Assembly: GCF_047663525.1 (NCBI RefSeq)
Contig: NC_092591.1
Coordinates: forward strand, 29,049,001 to 29,113,000
Direction of reading: 5' to 3'
DNA: 64,000 bases
DNA from: Anas platyrhynchos
Lineage: Eukaryota > Chordata > Aves > Anseriformes > Anatidae
The notes under the pieces are model-generated. The model worked only from the letters and a program-made list of their open reading frames with translations. It was not told the DNA's origin and did not search any database. Position 1 is the stretch's first letter; the number at the start of each line of letters is the position of its first letter. Of this stretch, positions 1-47,013 are shown piece by piece. A program made the translations under genes and the position numbers.

Positions 1-971
1 CATGAAACAAGGAATTCGGGGTATGAATTCATATTGCACCTTTGTATTTACACCACTAGAGAGCAGCAAATACATGAGTTCTTCTAAACAGAAGCTGCTT
101 GGGCTATGGCTAGCCAATGTGAAGCAGCATTTTACTTGCTATCTAGACATGTTTCTGATCTATAATTGCATGGAGTATCGCCAGTCAATGCTGCCTTCAC
201 ACAAAGCCTAAGAAACTTTTTTGCTTCCACACATCGAGTACTGCATCATGCTAAATCTCATGAGACTAGTCAAAACAAAGAATAATTTGCATTGTATATA
301 AAACAGTATCCAAAGGAAACCAAAGGGAGATGTAACATGGGAAAAATGCAAGGAAAACCTGACAGAATGCCACATTTGTCACTTTAAGTAGGTCACTGCT
401 CTTTAAAAATAATAATTAAAAAAAAAAAATCAGTGAGTATCCATCTCCAAAAACAACAATAAAAAAATAAAAGGCAGCCTACCCATTACATCATCCTTCA
501 TAAAACTAGAGTTCCTACTCACTAGGGACAAAAGAATCCACTAGCCAGCATACATTAGATAAGGTCAATTCCATTTTACAACTAAGAGATACCTGCGTCT
601 AGTTTATATTTCTAGATATTTAAGTTAAATTATGTCCCCCCAAAATAAAGAGAACAGGCAGACAAACAGCCAGCCTTTATTACCTTGGGGTTATCGTGTA
701 GCACCGGAATGGAACCCATTAACAGAATGATGCTGCTAACAGATTACGAACAGTGCAAACAAAAGCAAGAATTTGCTGAAGTTCAAAACTTGAAAAAACC
801 TAAACTGCATTTAGAAGCTTTCACAGGACCTAAGAAAGTGTTCACCACAGCCGCACATTACTAGTAAAACATTTTTCTCTCCAAAAGATCAATCTTCAAT
901 GGGAAATGCTGTACAAGAATTAACTTTGAAAATCTTACACATCTCCAGTTCATTACCCAGTTTGTACTTAC

Positions 972-3900
972 AGCTAGTTTTTCTTCTTCCTCATTTTCAC
1001 TGTGCCACTCTGACTCTGCATCTGTGGGTTCAGCTTCTCCATTAATAAACTCTCTTCTCTATGGTAGGAAAAAAAAAAACTGGCATAAGTAAAATTACGT
1101 ATATGCAAACAGAATTGACACAGCTGTAAGAAACATTTAGTCTTCTCACCTTATCAAAAAGAGGTTGATAGAGCGCTGCATATTTTCTCTCTAAATCATG
1201 TACTTCTTCATAGAATTTAGCTTCTATATGGGCACATTTCACCTGGAGTTGTTTCAAGGCATCAATTCTTCTTTTCACTGCTTTTGGTAAACTAAAAAAT
1301 ACATACTTCTTTAAGTTTAAAAACTAGTTGCCTCACCATTATTAAATATTTCCCTGTGAAATAGGCTGCATATAAGCTAAATGCAATTTTGATAGATTAA
1401 AAATTAATTTAACTTAACTTTAAAAAATTAAAATAGTCTCCTAGCTATGCTCAATAAAGAAATAAAGGCCAAAGTTTCTGCTAAAGGCAGAACTTGAAGC
1501 ATAAGCATATCCTCCTTTCAAAAAGGAAACTTTAAACTAGGGCTAAAAGAGTAGCTTTACAGGTCCTGACCTTTCCACCACGTCCAGACAACAATTTCAT
1601 AAAAATCAGCACACCCTAACAGAATACGGATCAAAGAAAACAAGGTAGAATGGAAAAAATACTTCAAACCAAAATTATAGTAGCTACAGAAAACACTACA
1701 CAGGGCAACATCTTGTTTTATATTTCATGCAAGTAAATTAAAACTTGACTCTTTCTTCCAGATGTAGGCCACTGAATCACAGTTAAAGTCAACATTTTAC
1801 TTAACGGGTCATTTGCTCCAATTTCCTACCTTAATTATACAGTAATATCATTTTATTATGCTTTCCGTCTTTCAAGAATTTTATTACGTGCTGTACTTAC
1901 GTTTCAATGTAACTTGAAGGGGTAAGCGCTGTGTTGTCAAGTCGTTCCTGTAGGGCTGCCAGAACTTGTGGATTTTGCATCACTTGGTCTGCCAGCTTTT
2001 CTATGAAGACAGAAACCCATTCTTAAAACAAATCTGAATATACTTATAGCACTTACGTCATATTATGAGTCCTACTGTGTCACAGCAAAAATACTTGCTA
2101 TTTTCCATTTCTCAAATATCACTGCTATAGGCAACTAATAACTCAAAGTTACCTCAGGATCAGATTTAAGAATGGTAAGAATGGATAGTGATAGAAAACT
2201 CATTCCTCTGTTTAGAAATATATCAAATCTTTGTTTTCTAAAAATCAAATAGCACACTGATGACATAAGCAGATTTCCTGTCTTCCCTCCTAAGAAGGTG
2301 CAAAATACAAGTTTCTATGTCCTCTCTCTATACTAGATCTAGTTTGTAAGCCACAAATTTGCGACCGAACCATCAGATTAAACTTTCAAGACATTTGTAA
2401 AAGTGTTTCCCAGTTAGTCTTACTCCTGAAAACACGTGACAAACTTGGTGAGCTTTGTACAACAAAGCAACACTGCACTATGAGCTCTTCCTCAACAACT
2501 GTTAATTTTTATATCAAGACACTTTTACAACTTATATGACTCCTCAAACAGATATCACAAGAGTTGGCAGAAGACTTTTTTCCAGAGGTCACACCTTCTG
2601 GTTAGGAGCTTAAAAGCATCACTAATAAAACTCATGTGGTGTTCCTAACATGCAGATACTTTCTTTCCTGATCTTTCCATTCTTCCCCACCACTCTTCTC
2701 ATCAGAGATGACACAACAACAAAAAAAATCAGAGATGACACAACAACAAAAAAAATCAGAGATGACACAACAACAAAAAAAATCAGTAAGTTGTACAGCA
2801 CACACTAACTTGATGAAATTTTTACATAGGTGTATTTTTTTCCTTAAAATTATTTATTTTTTATTAAAGAAGCTTCAATATAGAAGGCAATAGCTTTACT
2901 CCACCTTTGTAGTGTTACCTATTAGTACGTACTTACCTTTTTTGTCACTTGCATTTTTAGCTGCGTCCACAGAATCCGAAGCAGTATCTTCTGCTTTACT
3001 AGAAGAATTAAAAACGTAACATTAGAAAAGCATCACTTCATAAAAACATTAATATTTAAGAAAAAAGTGCACTGAATTTTCAGTGTTTATAAAACTTGAC
3101 CTGTAGTAAACAAGTATGCCATTAGAAGACATGCTTATGTCTTCGAGCTTTTCAAACCCTGAAGTTTGGATATGAAATTAATTCTCCTGTGATGAACAGG
3201 AAGCAAAAGATGGAAAAATACCTATGTGGCAGATAAATTAATCTCCTTTAAGTGAATGTCTGGCCTTTGACCTGTAATGGGTCATCCTCAACAGGGAAAT
3301 GTTATTACTCACAAGTGAAAACACAAGACATCCTTTTAGGGTAAGTGATAAAAGAAAAACCACTAGAAAGAATACAGGTAAGGAAGCAATTTAAATGACT
3401 GCTCTAAACTTTTTGGACTTAGTATTGTAAGTTGTTTTGACTAATAGGAAGAACAAACAGTCACTTTGATTTTAAGAAAGAAACAACCCTGTCCTTCCCC
3501 CAGTGTCTTCCATCTCACTTGTGCTGGGGAAAGAGAGGGCCCAGAATGAGTCAACAGCCAGCAAGCCTTCCCTATGTTTCCTGCCTGTCTAGAGGTTTCA
3601 AAACACAGATTGGGTATTGCTGAAATTAATCTTACCTCATATATAAAAGGAGAAAAAAAAATTATACATTCAAGTGGGTATTATTAATTACTGGATAGGC
3701 CAACTTATCCAGCTTACCCTGATGCAGTGCAAGCATTGAAAGCGCAGCATCACATATGTATTTACATCAGCTTAAGAGACACTTATTTGTTCTAAAAACA
3801 TTATGAAAAACAGAAAATAAAGCAGTGCCTTCTGCAATCATACAGATCAGAGAAACAGCAAAGATCAGTGCTCTCTTCACATCTTTACAGCATTTCAGCA

Positions 3901-6900
3901 TGAACACGAAAAACTGAGTCAACACAACACTAGTTACATTAAACCCAAAACAAAGTTACTCTGTAGCCAATATACTACATTCTCAGCTTCTAGCATGGTA
4001 AACGGGCATCTCCTCCTTGCTGTAAGGAAATGCAGTCCAGCTACAGAAAATATTACTATCTTACCCTTACTCAAATTTGGTAATACCCTCTTCATCGAGG
4101 AAAAAAAAGTTCACCCACAAGAAGACCAGATGAAGTCAGCTGTAACTAGATTTAACTTCACGAAATCAGTCCAACATACCTGTTATCTGCCATCTGTGTG
4201 CCTGTATCCACCTGCAAGTTGAAATACAGTGTTTACAAATAATTTAATGGTAGCTTGCTTACCTCCACAGAAGATGAGGATAAAATATGTAATGGTTTAA
4301 GACACAAAGATAAGTAAACTCTCTCTGTTTTTTCTAAGAAAGTCATCATACATTATCTCTCACAGTAAAGTGAACAGCTCCCATAACATGCAATCCAAAT
4401 GGGAACTTGTTCAATTTTTAAACAGTATGTTAAGTGCTTTCATTTCACCCTTTTAGACTTTTTTTCCTGTTACGTATTTCAGTTTCTAACCTGCTTCTAC
4501 CAGATCATAAGTCTTTATCCTAAGAACATGAGTCAGTTTCCTAGATTGGTTGTACATTCTTTTTAAAAAATAAAAACCTGATGATGAAGAAATAAATATA
4601 TTATTTTCTAATTCCTTGACAGTACCACAGTAAATAATGAATTTTTAGTCTATGTATTACTATGCCTGATCTGGAAACAATGAAAGTTCAAACAAAGTAC
4701 AACTTCAAAAAGACTTTTTTCTCATGTCACCTGGGCAGAAGAATGTCTCCTTTGTCAGTCTAATCAGGGCTATTTTTGTGAATAGCTGCTTCTGCTGCGC
4801 TATACCGGGTGACAAACTAAACATGCTACCAGATAAATAGAACCAAAACACTGGAGGGAAGAAAATTATTTATCCAAAAAGAAGGTTTTTGACAGTAGCT
4901 GGAAGACTCCTCTACTCAACAGTTTGCTGATTTGCCTTGAGTTTATTTATTGGGACTGGAAAAACAAAGAAAACATGGAAGCAGAAGCCCCAGCGTTCGC
5001 AGCGTTCTGCTCTAAGCTAGAAAAGTAACACGTTCACAAACAGACAGAAATGGAAAGCTAGGAGTACAGGTTAGATCATTCCACAGGAAACATAGTTGCT
5101 TACCATCTATTCCCCCTCCCAAAAAAGGCAAAAAAAACCCAACAAAAAACAAAACAACAACAAACATGTGAGTTCACCATAGACCAGGAACAAACAAGAA
5201 AGCAAGCTCTTTAGACCAGGTCTGTGTCGGCACCCCACGTGTGTGTTTTTTTTTTTTTTTTGCCAGCACTTATTTTTGCCCTAAGCATAAAAAAGACAAA
5301 GTAAAAATGCAAGCAACCATGCTGTGGAGTAAAAGGAGAGAATTTTGCTATCTTACAGCTGAAGAAACAAAAGAGCATACACTAGTCTTTCCTTCCACTG
5401 CATACAAAAAGCATGGAAAAAAAAAAGAGATGATTAGGAAGGTAAGAGAGCAAATTGACCTAATATCAGAGTTCAGCCAACAAGTTACATGATCCTCGTC
5501 ACTATTAGAGGAAGCAAGAGTAAGCAACTAAAAATGCAGACTCGCGTTACTTAAAATTTAGCCTCAAAGTCTTGTCCCTTCCAACACTGGCCTAGGGACA
5601 GAGCCAAAGGAAAAAATCCACTCAATGTACAAATCTTCTGCTCCATTATTTGTGCTGTGTTTCCTGCGGGGAACTATTTCTCAGCCCTGATGCTGAAGAC
5701 AGGATTCTCATTCCTGTTTGGGAAGCATGAAGTAAAGCTCCCACAACTTGCACAATTTTTAAGTAGCAGCTGACTTAAGCTCCACTGGAACAGACGTCAA
5801 TTAGGCATGTTCTGACAAGGGCCATTTACCTAAATAACATGTAATAAAATTGGTAAGGCATCATTCCCTTGTGCAAATACATACTTTTAGTCTGGTTTGC
5901 CTCTTCAAAGTTGTTCCTTTGGTAACTGAAAAATGAAAAGAAATAAACTGAACAATAAAGTAAAAGAAGCTTTTCCAAAAATAAAAAAGCTTATGATTCC
6001 CAGTGGCATTACAACTCCCTTCTAATGGCTTAAATGCTCCCGATTACTAATAGAACTGTTCCATGAAAGCTGGTGGAGACAGGCAAGAAGGGAGTAAGGT
6101 GATTTTAGACAGAAAGTTAAGTGCACAGTTAATGGAAAAAGTACAGAAGCAAAGCACTGAGCCTTACTATTTATTGCCTTAGTTATCTTCCAAGCAAAAA
6201 AGCTTGTAGAAAACAAAGTTTGCAGACAAAGACGAAAAAAAAAAGCTACCAGAACTCAAAAAAGAGCACTGTAGGATATTATTATCACTATCACCACCAA
6301 TAAGAGGCCAAATTCATATCTTACATATTCTGGACAGTTCACCCTTTTCACATAACTAATACAGACAAGAAACTTAGGGGAAGGAAGGGACTACATCAAC
6401 CACCTGTCCCATAAATCAATCTGATAGAGTTTGCCTAGAATGAATGTCACATGGCACTAGGCATCTAAAACAGCAGGAAACTAAACTCAGTGCACACTTC
6501 CAACAGTCTGCAATAGCAAAAGTTCATTATAAGGACAAGAAACATCCAGAAGGATGCAACTTTAAAGGAAAGCCTGTCTCTTTAATAGCTAGAGATACAA
6601 ACAAAAAACTACACATAATAAGTTTTCTCTGCTAAAAAAAGCTTACCTCTTGTTCTAAAAGCCTTACAAATTTACACAGCTAGAACATAAAACAAGAAAT
6701 TACTGCACTTGTGAATTCACAGGAAGACTTCTACCCACAACTGTTACTGCTTTTGTAACTACAACAAATCAGGAGGGAAAGTTATGACTTCCGTTTAGAC
6801 CTGCTGGGATGCAACTCTGTGGGAAGCCACAAGCATAATAGTCTCTGACACTTTTGGTAAGCAAGATTAGAAATAATAATGAAAAAAACAGTCAAGAGGA

Positions 6901-7740
6901 AGAAACTCATTAACCTGCTCCACAAGCCCTGAACATCAGCAGCAGTTATGCTCACCTTGAAAGCTGTACTGAGGGCACACTGTTTTGACTTTATAAAAAT
7001 GACTTTGCAAATAATCATTAAGGCGACTTCATAAGAATCTGCCTAGTGGTTCTGGTTTCACCTCCAGAATTTACATACTTGCCTCTCTACCTGTAGAGGG
7101 ATGTTAGAGAAACAAACCAAACAAATCCAACGGAGGACGTGCTATTATGTGCGGCAAACAACCGATGCAACAGCAGGAAATTTTAAAGAGGCCCTCGCTT
7201 AGAGAACGAGAGCTGCGAAACGAAAAGAGAGCCCCAGAAAAGCACAGAGCACGCTAGGCGAACGGAAAACCCTGGATGAGGTCAAACGAAAGCACCACGC
7301 CTGACCTCAGCAGCTACGGGTTTGACTCGAGGCGAGGCAGAAGCGCTCCCCACCCCCAGCCCTCCCTCCTCGCCCTCCCCGTTCCCGCAGGAGGCCGGGG
7401 GGAGGCCGAACTGCCCGCAGCGCCCCCCGCTCCCTCAGCGCTGCGTCCCCGTTAAGATGGTGCCGGGCCCCTCCCCACAGGCAGCCCCACAGCCGCCACC
7501 GCCGGCCGGGCCCGGCCCCACCCCGCCCCACCTCAGGCCCTAACGGCCGCCACACGCGAGCCCCATCCCTGGCGAGCCCGGCCGCTGCCCGGCGGCCTCC
7601 TGAGGGCCGGGAGCCGCTGTCGGCGGCCCCACCGCGCCCTCACCTGCCCGCGGCCCCGCTCCGTGTCCCGCCCGCCCTCGGAGGCAGCGCCAGCCGCCAG
7701 GCTCCTCGCAGGCTCGCTCGGGCTGCGCCGACCGCCAACA
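972..7740 (-). CDS. NAP1L4: NAP1L4, nucleosome assembly protein 1-like 4, 5' part
   Basis: Histone chaperone of the NAP family that binds H2A/H2B and shuttles between cytoplasm and nucleus. Minus-strand exons with matching GT/AG sites: noncoding exon 1 about 7740-7644; exon 2 4211-4180 (ATG at 4193-4191); exon 3 2998-2937; exon 4 2000-1901; exon 5 1291-1150; exon 6 1058-972. Coding lengths 14, 62, 100, 142 and 87 join in one open frame. The protein starts MADNS, then an acidic Ser/Asp-rich tail, then the long NAP dimerisation helix (for example KQLQVKCAHIEAKFYEEVHD in exon 5) and the conserved REFI...EPTDAESEWHSENEEE segment. NAP1L4 is preferred over NAP1L1 because of this N-terminus and because CARS1 lies next door, as in human. 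The remaining exons (most of the core and the acidic C-terminus) lie left of the window. Confidence 0.93.
2703..2784. repeat. 27-bp tandem repeat, three copies
   Basis: Three perfect copies of a 27-base unit beginning CAGAGATGACACAACAACAA and ending in an A-run, starting at 2703, 2730 and 2757. The repeat lies in an intron of NAP1L4. It produces a repetitive ORF with no coding meaning. Confidence 0.9.
4180..4211 (-). CDS. NAP1L4: NAP1L4 start-codon exon (exon 2)
   Basis: A 32-base exon with acceptor TTGCAG before 4211 and donor GTATG after 4180. The ATG at 4193-4191 begins MADN, and the last two bases AG join the first T of the next exon to give Ser. The exon is too short to show as a separate ORF. 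It was found from the antisense start codon and the reading phase of the next exon (2998-2937). Confidence 0.85.
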
Positions 7741-8110
7741 AAGCCGCCTCCCGTTGGCCCCGAGCGCGGGCGCCTCCCTCAGTAAAAACGCCGCCGATTG
7801 GCCCCAGCGCCGCCGCGGCCGCCGCGCCGCACGCGGGCCATGTTGACTATCCGGCGGCGCGGCGAGCGGCCAATCAGGGGGCGAGCGCGGGTCGGGGAGG
7901 GGAGGGGGGCGAGCGCGTGATGGGGGGGGTAAAGGAGGTGGGGGGGGGGAGCTCGTGCCTGCGGCCTTAAAGCGGCAGCGACCGCGCGGGGCGAGGGGGG
8001 CACAAAATGGCGGCTGCTGCCCGCCTCGTCTACCCCTGCCTCATCTTCATCTTCCCCACCCCCCCATCTCCCCCTGGCCGAGGTCAGATAACCCGGCCGG
8101 TTAGCCGAAA
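7300..8110. promoter_or_regulatory. NAP1L4: CpG-island promoter of NAP1L4, possibly bidirectional
   Basis: GC-rich, CpG-dense DNA around noncoding exon 1, whose donor is CAG|GTGAGG at 7644/7643. Upstream on the minus strand there is a CCAAT box (plus ATTGG at 7797-7801) and a second one in the opposite orientation (CCAAT at 7870-7874). No TATA box is seen in the expected position. A plus-strand YY1-type motif AAAATGGCGGC at 8005-8015 is in the orientation usually found just downstream of a start site, so a divergent plus-strand transcript is possible. The exact transcription start is inferred, not seen. Confidence 0.75.
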
Positions 8111-11100
8111 ACGTGGCGCTGCCTCACCTCGCTTCCCCCGGCAGCGCCCGGCTCCTGCTTGCGCTGCAGGGCTCGCTGCCCCGGCACGCACACGCGCTGG
8201 GCTGTACGGGAGCGGCGCGTTGCCAGCGGCTTTCAGGGCTGAGGGGGGTGAATCGAAGTGCCGAGTGCTGCCTAATCAAAAAAAAAAGGCATTTCTGGTG
8301 CTTCCAATCAAGTTCCTTTTTGGAATGCAGGCGTTAGCCCTTCCAGCGCTTCCATGCAATCCCTTTACATTTTCAATGTAATTCCTTCTGACTAAAATAA
8401 AATAAAATAAACAATCTGGCTTGACTTCTAGCAGTTTGTAAGCAAAAGATGTTGTGTGGTACTGGGAACAGTGTGACTTAAGCACTTGAAACCACTCAGA
8501 CTTTATACGAGTAACCTTTCACTTGGTAGGAAAAACCCTAACCCTCTGTGGCGTCACTGGATTCCCTTGTTCTATAAATGCTTTTCTGCTGGTCTGCTTA
8601 GTCTTGGATTTCAGTAATTAACCACTGGGGATTACATCACAGTCCTTTCACAAGTCAAGTTAAAAATTGGAAATTACTAGACTGATTAGCTAAGCAAAAC
8701 TTTAATGTTGGATTAATTCAGGTACTAATGAGGGGAATAATTAATGTATCATTACTTAAATAGGTACCAATGTTGTAACTAAGGAGTAAGATAATTCTGA
8801 ATCACATTCAAGCAGCTAAAGAACTGCAGAAATGTTGTAGAGCCCACTGCACAAATAAACAGATCTGGTGAGCCAGAGGATATGCTCAGTGGGAGAATTT
8901 TCAGCTTTTCTGTTTGCTTACAATTCCCTTTCCCTGATTCTCCAAACCACTCCTTTTCCTAACATCAGCAGATTAATGCCCTCCCCATGCTTCCATGAAT
9001 TCTTTTTTGGGGAGTTTATACATAATAGTGGCTACATTTATTTCTCCCTTTTCCAAAGAAGAACATAGACTATAAAAGGAGGATTTATCTGAAAATGTTT
9101 ATGCTTTTGTTCTTGTTCGTGCTGATTCATAGCTGACAAGTATTCTTTTAAGCTTTTTTTCTGACAATCTCCATTTTGTTAAGTTATTTTAACTTTTTTT
9201 TTTTAATCAAAAATCTTTTCTTCCAAAAGAAGTTTAGAGTAATACATTGTCTCCTACAAAGGTTTAGGAGGTTTTGCTTGAGTATATGATCTGGCTGCTC
9301 CTTCCTACTATTGCAGGAACACATTGCAGCCCTATTTGCATTGCAGCCCTGTAGAGTTTGTGCCTATAAAGTAGTGGCTAACTTGTTAATGCCATTATCC
9401 TTATAACTTCTACAAATCCTGAGTTAAATTAAAATTAGGATGGCCTTGTAAAAATAGATTTAACTTCTAGATTAATTATTAAAACTTCCAAAGAGGCTGG
9501 AGTGCTGGAACTATTTCCCCTTTGTCTGTTGATGTATGTTGAAATAAACATATATTTCAGCTACCTTACGTCCTTGGATTTAGTGTCCAAAGGCATTTAT
9601 CTCCCATAATCAGAGATTCAAGAGATCTTGGCGAACCAAAACTGAGAGAAGGGATTATGGAAGAGCTGCTGAACAGACGTACTAGGTGCTCCTGCTTCTG
9701 GAGAGAAAGCTTAGGCTGAGATCTGTAACTGGTTTTAAAATGTCTGTGTCTTCTGCCCTTGGGTGGGTATTAATGGAAACTGCTTTCACTTAGTGAGATG
9801 CCAGACATTCACAACCTAATTTGAGAGATAAGACTTAGTCAACGACTTTTTCTGGAGGCTGAGGAAGAACTTTGATCATTGTTAAGTGGAGGCTTGGGTA
9901 CTAAATAGCTGATGTGCTTCTTAATTAATTTGTTCTGTCTCAGGAGACCTTAAGTACTACGCATGTGGTACAGTGTCTTGTATAGGAATCACCCTGTGAA
10001 AGCACTGAGTAAAAATACCTTTACACATTGTAGAAATTGCATAATCAGAGAGCTAAAGTTGGTCCAAAATTACCACGACTTTATAATGTTTAAATGTAGC
10101 TTAGAATGCAGAAAAAGAAGCTGAAGTTACGTATTTTGTGTGGCAGAGATTTCCTTATTTGCACATCTAAGATGCATCAGTGGTTTCCTGGAACAGCAGA
10201 AAGCAAATACAACTGTTACGCTAAAAAGACTGAATAGAACATCTTAAATGTAGTTAGGCACTCCTTAGTTTAACGTTGTAAAGAGCACTGGCAACAAGAT
10301 CACACTGACCAATTTAGAGATTTTTCTACCAGTGCGTTGTCCCAGAAAGTACTAAAAAAAAAATAAATTCAATATTTTGCTATAGGGATTTTAATTTTCT
10401 TAGCACTTACAAAAATCATACTTCATCTTCCTCAAGTCTGTGGGTATGCATGCACGCACATTTAAAAAAAAAATTAAAAAAATAAATACCATGGAATCTG
10501 TCCTTTCCCTTTTTTTTGGCTGAGACAGGTGACTAGGACACTGCATGTGGGCCACTGCTGTTGCATTCTCTTCTCCTGGTTGCCAAGTCTCTCCCACTAA
10601 GCAAATGCAGTGTAATTCACTTAACTGACACCTTGATGGATTGCCAGGGAAAAAGGTATTGTGCCAGACATTTCAGAGATTGCACAGATCAACTGGCACA
10701 GCTACACTGAATAAGTCTTCTAAAAGGACATGCATCTAAGCCAGGCTGCAGCATTCTTTATTTTGCTAGCAAGTTTTCCTTCTGCACAATTTTATGCATA
10801 TATACTGTTATTTTTTCTAGATTGTGGCTGCAGAGTGCAAGTAACTGATCTGAACCTTGGTTTTTGTTACAAATTTCAGGAGACCAAGTCCATTTTTATG
10901 ACTCCTTGTCAAGGTCATTATTTTTATTTTGTTGCTTTTAGAATAAGGCATTCCATATGTGGGCAACACTCATTTTATTTGTAGAGAGTGAAGTAATTCC
11001 ACTTGTGTATTAAAGTAAAATATTTTAGCAGCTTCCTTACAGGATGAGCTGCCATTTCGTGTGAATTTCACTTTTTTTCTAAAATAGAAAAGACTTAAGC

Positions 11101-13560
11101 CTGTCAACTCACAGATGCTCCATGAAGCAGGTATTTTCCTTGCTGACGATGCTGACTTCCAAGGACAGCTGAGACATATAGGAAGAGAAAATCATGACAG
11201 GTCGAACACAGGTATGGGAAGAAAAGTTCAAAGTGTGGGAAGGCTTTGAGGGTTTTAGAGAAGTGGAGAAGCCAAGTTTGAAAAGGAGAGAAAAAAATAA
11301 ATAAAAACTAGAAAAAAGAACTAGAAAAAAAAAAAAAAAGATAGCAAAACACTATACAAGACAGGGAGAAATTAAGTACCTCTGTAGAAGAACAAAGATG
11401 ACCCAGGACATAGAAGGTGAGCCTGAAGAGGAGAGGATTTCAAAGGCTCTGATTTTTATGATGTGTGCAAAAAGTATCCAATTGATTTTAAAGAGACTTT
11501 TGATTGTCTGCACTGAGAAATCAAAATCAGGAATGCTGTTTCTGCTGTACTAAAAAAGAAAGATGAGTTTAGCAGCACTGATGCTTCAGATAAGGATTCT
11601 TTCAAATCATTTTACTTTAAAACAAAAATAAGACACAACATAGAGATAGAAAGCATAAGTTAAACAATGTTGGAGTTAGAATAAGACATTAATGAGGCAA
11701 TAAATGCAGCAGAGACCCTTATTTGAGCTACCGGGACGTGACTCACTATGAATTTTAAAAAATGTTTAGGAAGGAAGCAGTGCGTGCATGTGGGAAGCAT
11801 ATAGAAAGAAAGCTCAGAACCTTCAGAAGACACCAGCCCTGAAGCACTCCTAAGATCTATGCAAGGGCAGTTGTCCCAGAAACAAAATGAAGCAATTCAG
11901 AAGGGGGAAAAAAAAAAGATCTACACCAATGTAGTAGATAAACCATGGAATTAGATTAGATTCCACTGAGAACATAATGCATGGAGAAAAATGTGGTAAG
12001 GGGAAAGGGAGGGACTAGGATGATGTTGCAGAGATATCATTAAGAAAATTCAAATCCAGGACAGCAATGGATTAACAGCATCTCCTCCATAGTCATGTGA
12101 TCCGTAGTTCTGGCTGTTTCTGGTTAGCAAGTGCTATCAGATCACCAAAAAGGAATTTCTGTAAGCAAATTACTGCCACTATTTGATATTAAGTAGCAAC
12201 TTCAGAAGCAGTTCATGTTAAGGAAGGTAGTTAAGGCAGCTAACTGTGGTTTGAGATGACTCAGGGTAAGAATTCCTAGTCTAGTTTGCAGAAGTAGCCC
12301 TGGAGTCTGTCTAGGAATCAGAGAAATTTGTATGGCTGAGAAGCAGTATCTTGTGCCTCCAGCACAGGCACATCCTATCTCTTTCACGGTTATCTTCAGT
12401 GCACAGGCATCATGGGGGATGATACTGGGAAGAGGACAATGCTATGCACACACCAGTAAGTTACCCTACAAAAAACATCGAGTGGAGGTTCACCAGCACT
12501 GGCCTGATAATATTGCAGGGGTTAAAATCTAGAATGGTATAAAAATGCAACCGATCCTCTTCTGTTCTGAAACCAGAAGGATGGAGAAATTGCCCTCATG
12601 GCTGTAGCTGTTTTTTTTTGAACTACCACTCTGCAGTTTAATCATGCATTTATACAATTATAAATTAGCAGAATAATCAAATACTGAACGCAAAATGTTT
12701 TTTTAATCAGCTTAATAACAGCAAGCTAAAAGTTCTGTAAACCGTATTTTATGATATATTAAGATGGTTGTTAAATAGAGATAAGCTGTACTTTCTTTGC
12801 ACTATACAAAGATTACATACGACCTGTACTTTACAACAGATTTTATTTTCTGTGTACAAGATGCATGTGCTTTACTGACCTTAACATTACTTATGTTTTC
12901 AAAGGCAAATACAGATAAACCAGACAAAATACTATTAGGCCTTTCTGGTACTCCAAATATGTTCATCTTGATACTTCATAAGGTAATATATTAAGGTAAA
13001 GCGAATATGCTTACAACTTCTAATTAAGGAAAAGAACATAGCCTGGTGGCTATGTTCAGTGCAGATACATTTGCCTTGTACTTACCCACCTCGTTGTAAC
13101 TGCAGGTTGAGTAAAGATGATGATCTGTTTGTTCCCTTTTGCAACAAAGAGACTGTTAGCTTCTACTATGCAAAGTGTCCTGGGCACACTTACAAAGTTT
13201 TTTAATAACAGCAGCTAGAGTACCATAGTGGAAACTACCCAGTTTTTCCTGCTTATGTAAAGATACTAAAATCATCTGGAAAATAGTGTTCTTACTGTGG
13301 AACAAATTACTCTGCTTCCATTTAGTAGTGAATTTTGCTGACTGTGACATATTCGAGAATACAAGCTACATTGGATATTTGATAGAGATCGGTATGCAGG
13401 ACAAATTAACCAAAGCCTGGATAACTATAATAAACAAGAGTCCTCATGTGGACTTGCTGACTGAGCAGCACCTTCCCAAAAAGAACTGGCAGCCATTCAA
13501 CCTGCTGCTGCTGTTGTGAGGAAACTTCTTAAAGGCTGGCTTTTTCTTTTTTTTTTTTTT
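8110..13560. other. Intergenic DNA between NAP1L4 and CARS1
   Basis: About 5.4 kb of AT-rich DNA with no exon supported on either strand. ORFs here are short and lack recognisable protein similarity or paired splice sites. It contains several A-runs (for example around 11326-11338) and purine-rich stretches. A stray AACCCTAACCCT at about 8536 is too short to count as an interstitial telomeric repeat. Confidence 0.6.
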
Positions 13561-13576
13561 TTTAAATGAATGGATG

Positions 13577-13582
13577 TTTATT
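13577..13582 (-). terminator. CARS1: CARS1 poly(A) signal
   Basis: AATAAA on the minus strand (plus TTTATT), about 155 bases after the CARS1 stop codon at 13737-13735. An A-rich minus-strand run follows at about 13563-13540. This gives a short 3' UTR. Confidence 0.75.
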
Positions 13583-13734
13583 GACTTTCCAGATGACATT
13601 ACTAATCCACGTAAACAGGATGTTTACTTTGCACATAATAGAAAGTGTAAACAGAAATATGAGCATCATTATATGCTCACTTCTTCAATGGTGACCCAGC
13701 ACTCGCCTTCTAAAAAAAACAAGTCCTCTTGTTG

Positions 13735-46763
<33,029 letters not shown>

Positions 46764-46798
46764 CCCGCCGCCTCCTCCTCCTCCTCTCGCTGCCGAGC

Positions 46799-46807
46799 TG
46801 ATGCAAC
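46799..46807 (+). promoter_or_regulatory. CARS1: C/EBP-ATF response element (CARE/AARE-like)
   Basis: TGATGCAAC matches the CARE form TGATGXAAX through which ATF4 induces amino-acid-response genes. Several tRNA synthetase genes, CARS1 among them, are known ATF4 targets. It lies 36 bases upstream of the CARS1 ATG, in the 5' UTR or core promoter. Function is inferred from motif and position. Confidence 0.55.
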
Positions 46808-47013
46808 AGCGTGCCCGGAAGCGGCGCCCCGCCCCGCCCCGCCCGCTCTCTACGTTACTTCCGACCGCCTCCCCGCCGTCACCGCGGTAACGGCAGCCGC
46901 CGCCTCGCGCCGTGTCGTCGCCTCACCTCGCCCGCCGCCATTTTAGCCCCTGAGGCAGCGCCTCAGCGCCCGCTGCCCCCGAGCCAGCCGCAGTTTTTTG
47001 CTTTTACAGACTT

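Noticed and set aside
6370-6430. Possible CR1-like text (GGAAGGAAGGGACTACATCA)
   Set aside because: The match to CR1 is too short and weak to support an element.
7307-8381. ORFs in the NAP1L4 CpG island
   Set aside because: Low-complexity Pro/Ala/Arg content and no splice or similarity support.
8534-8547. AACCCTAACCCT telomere-like text
   Set aside because: Only two units, expected by chance.
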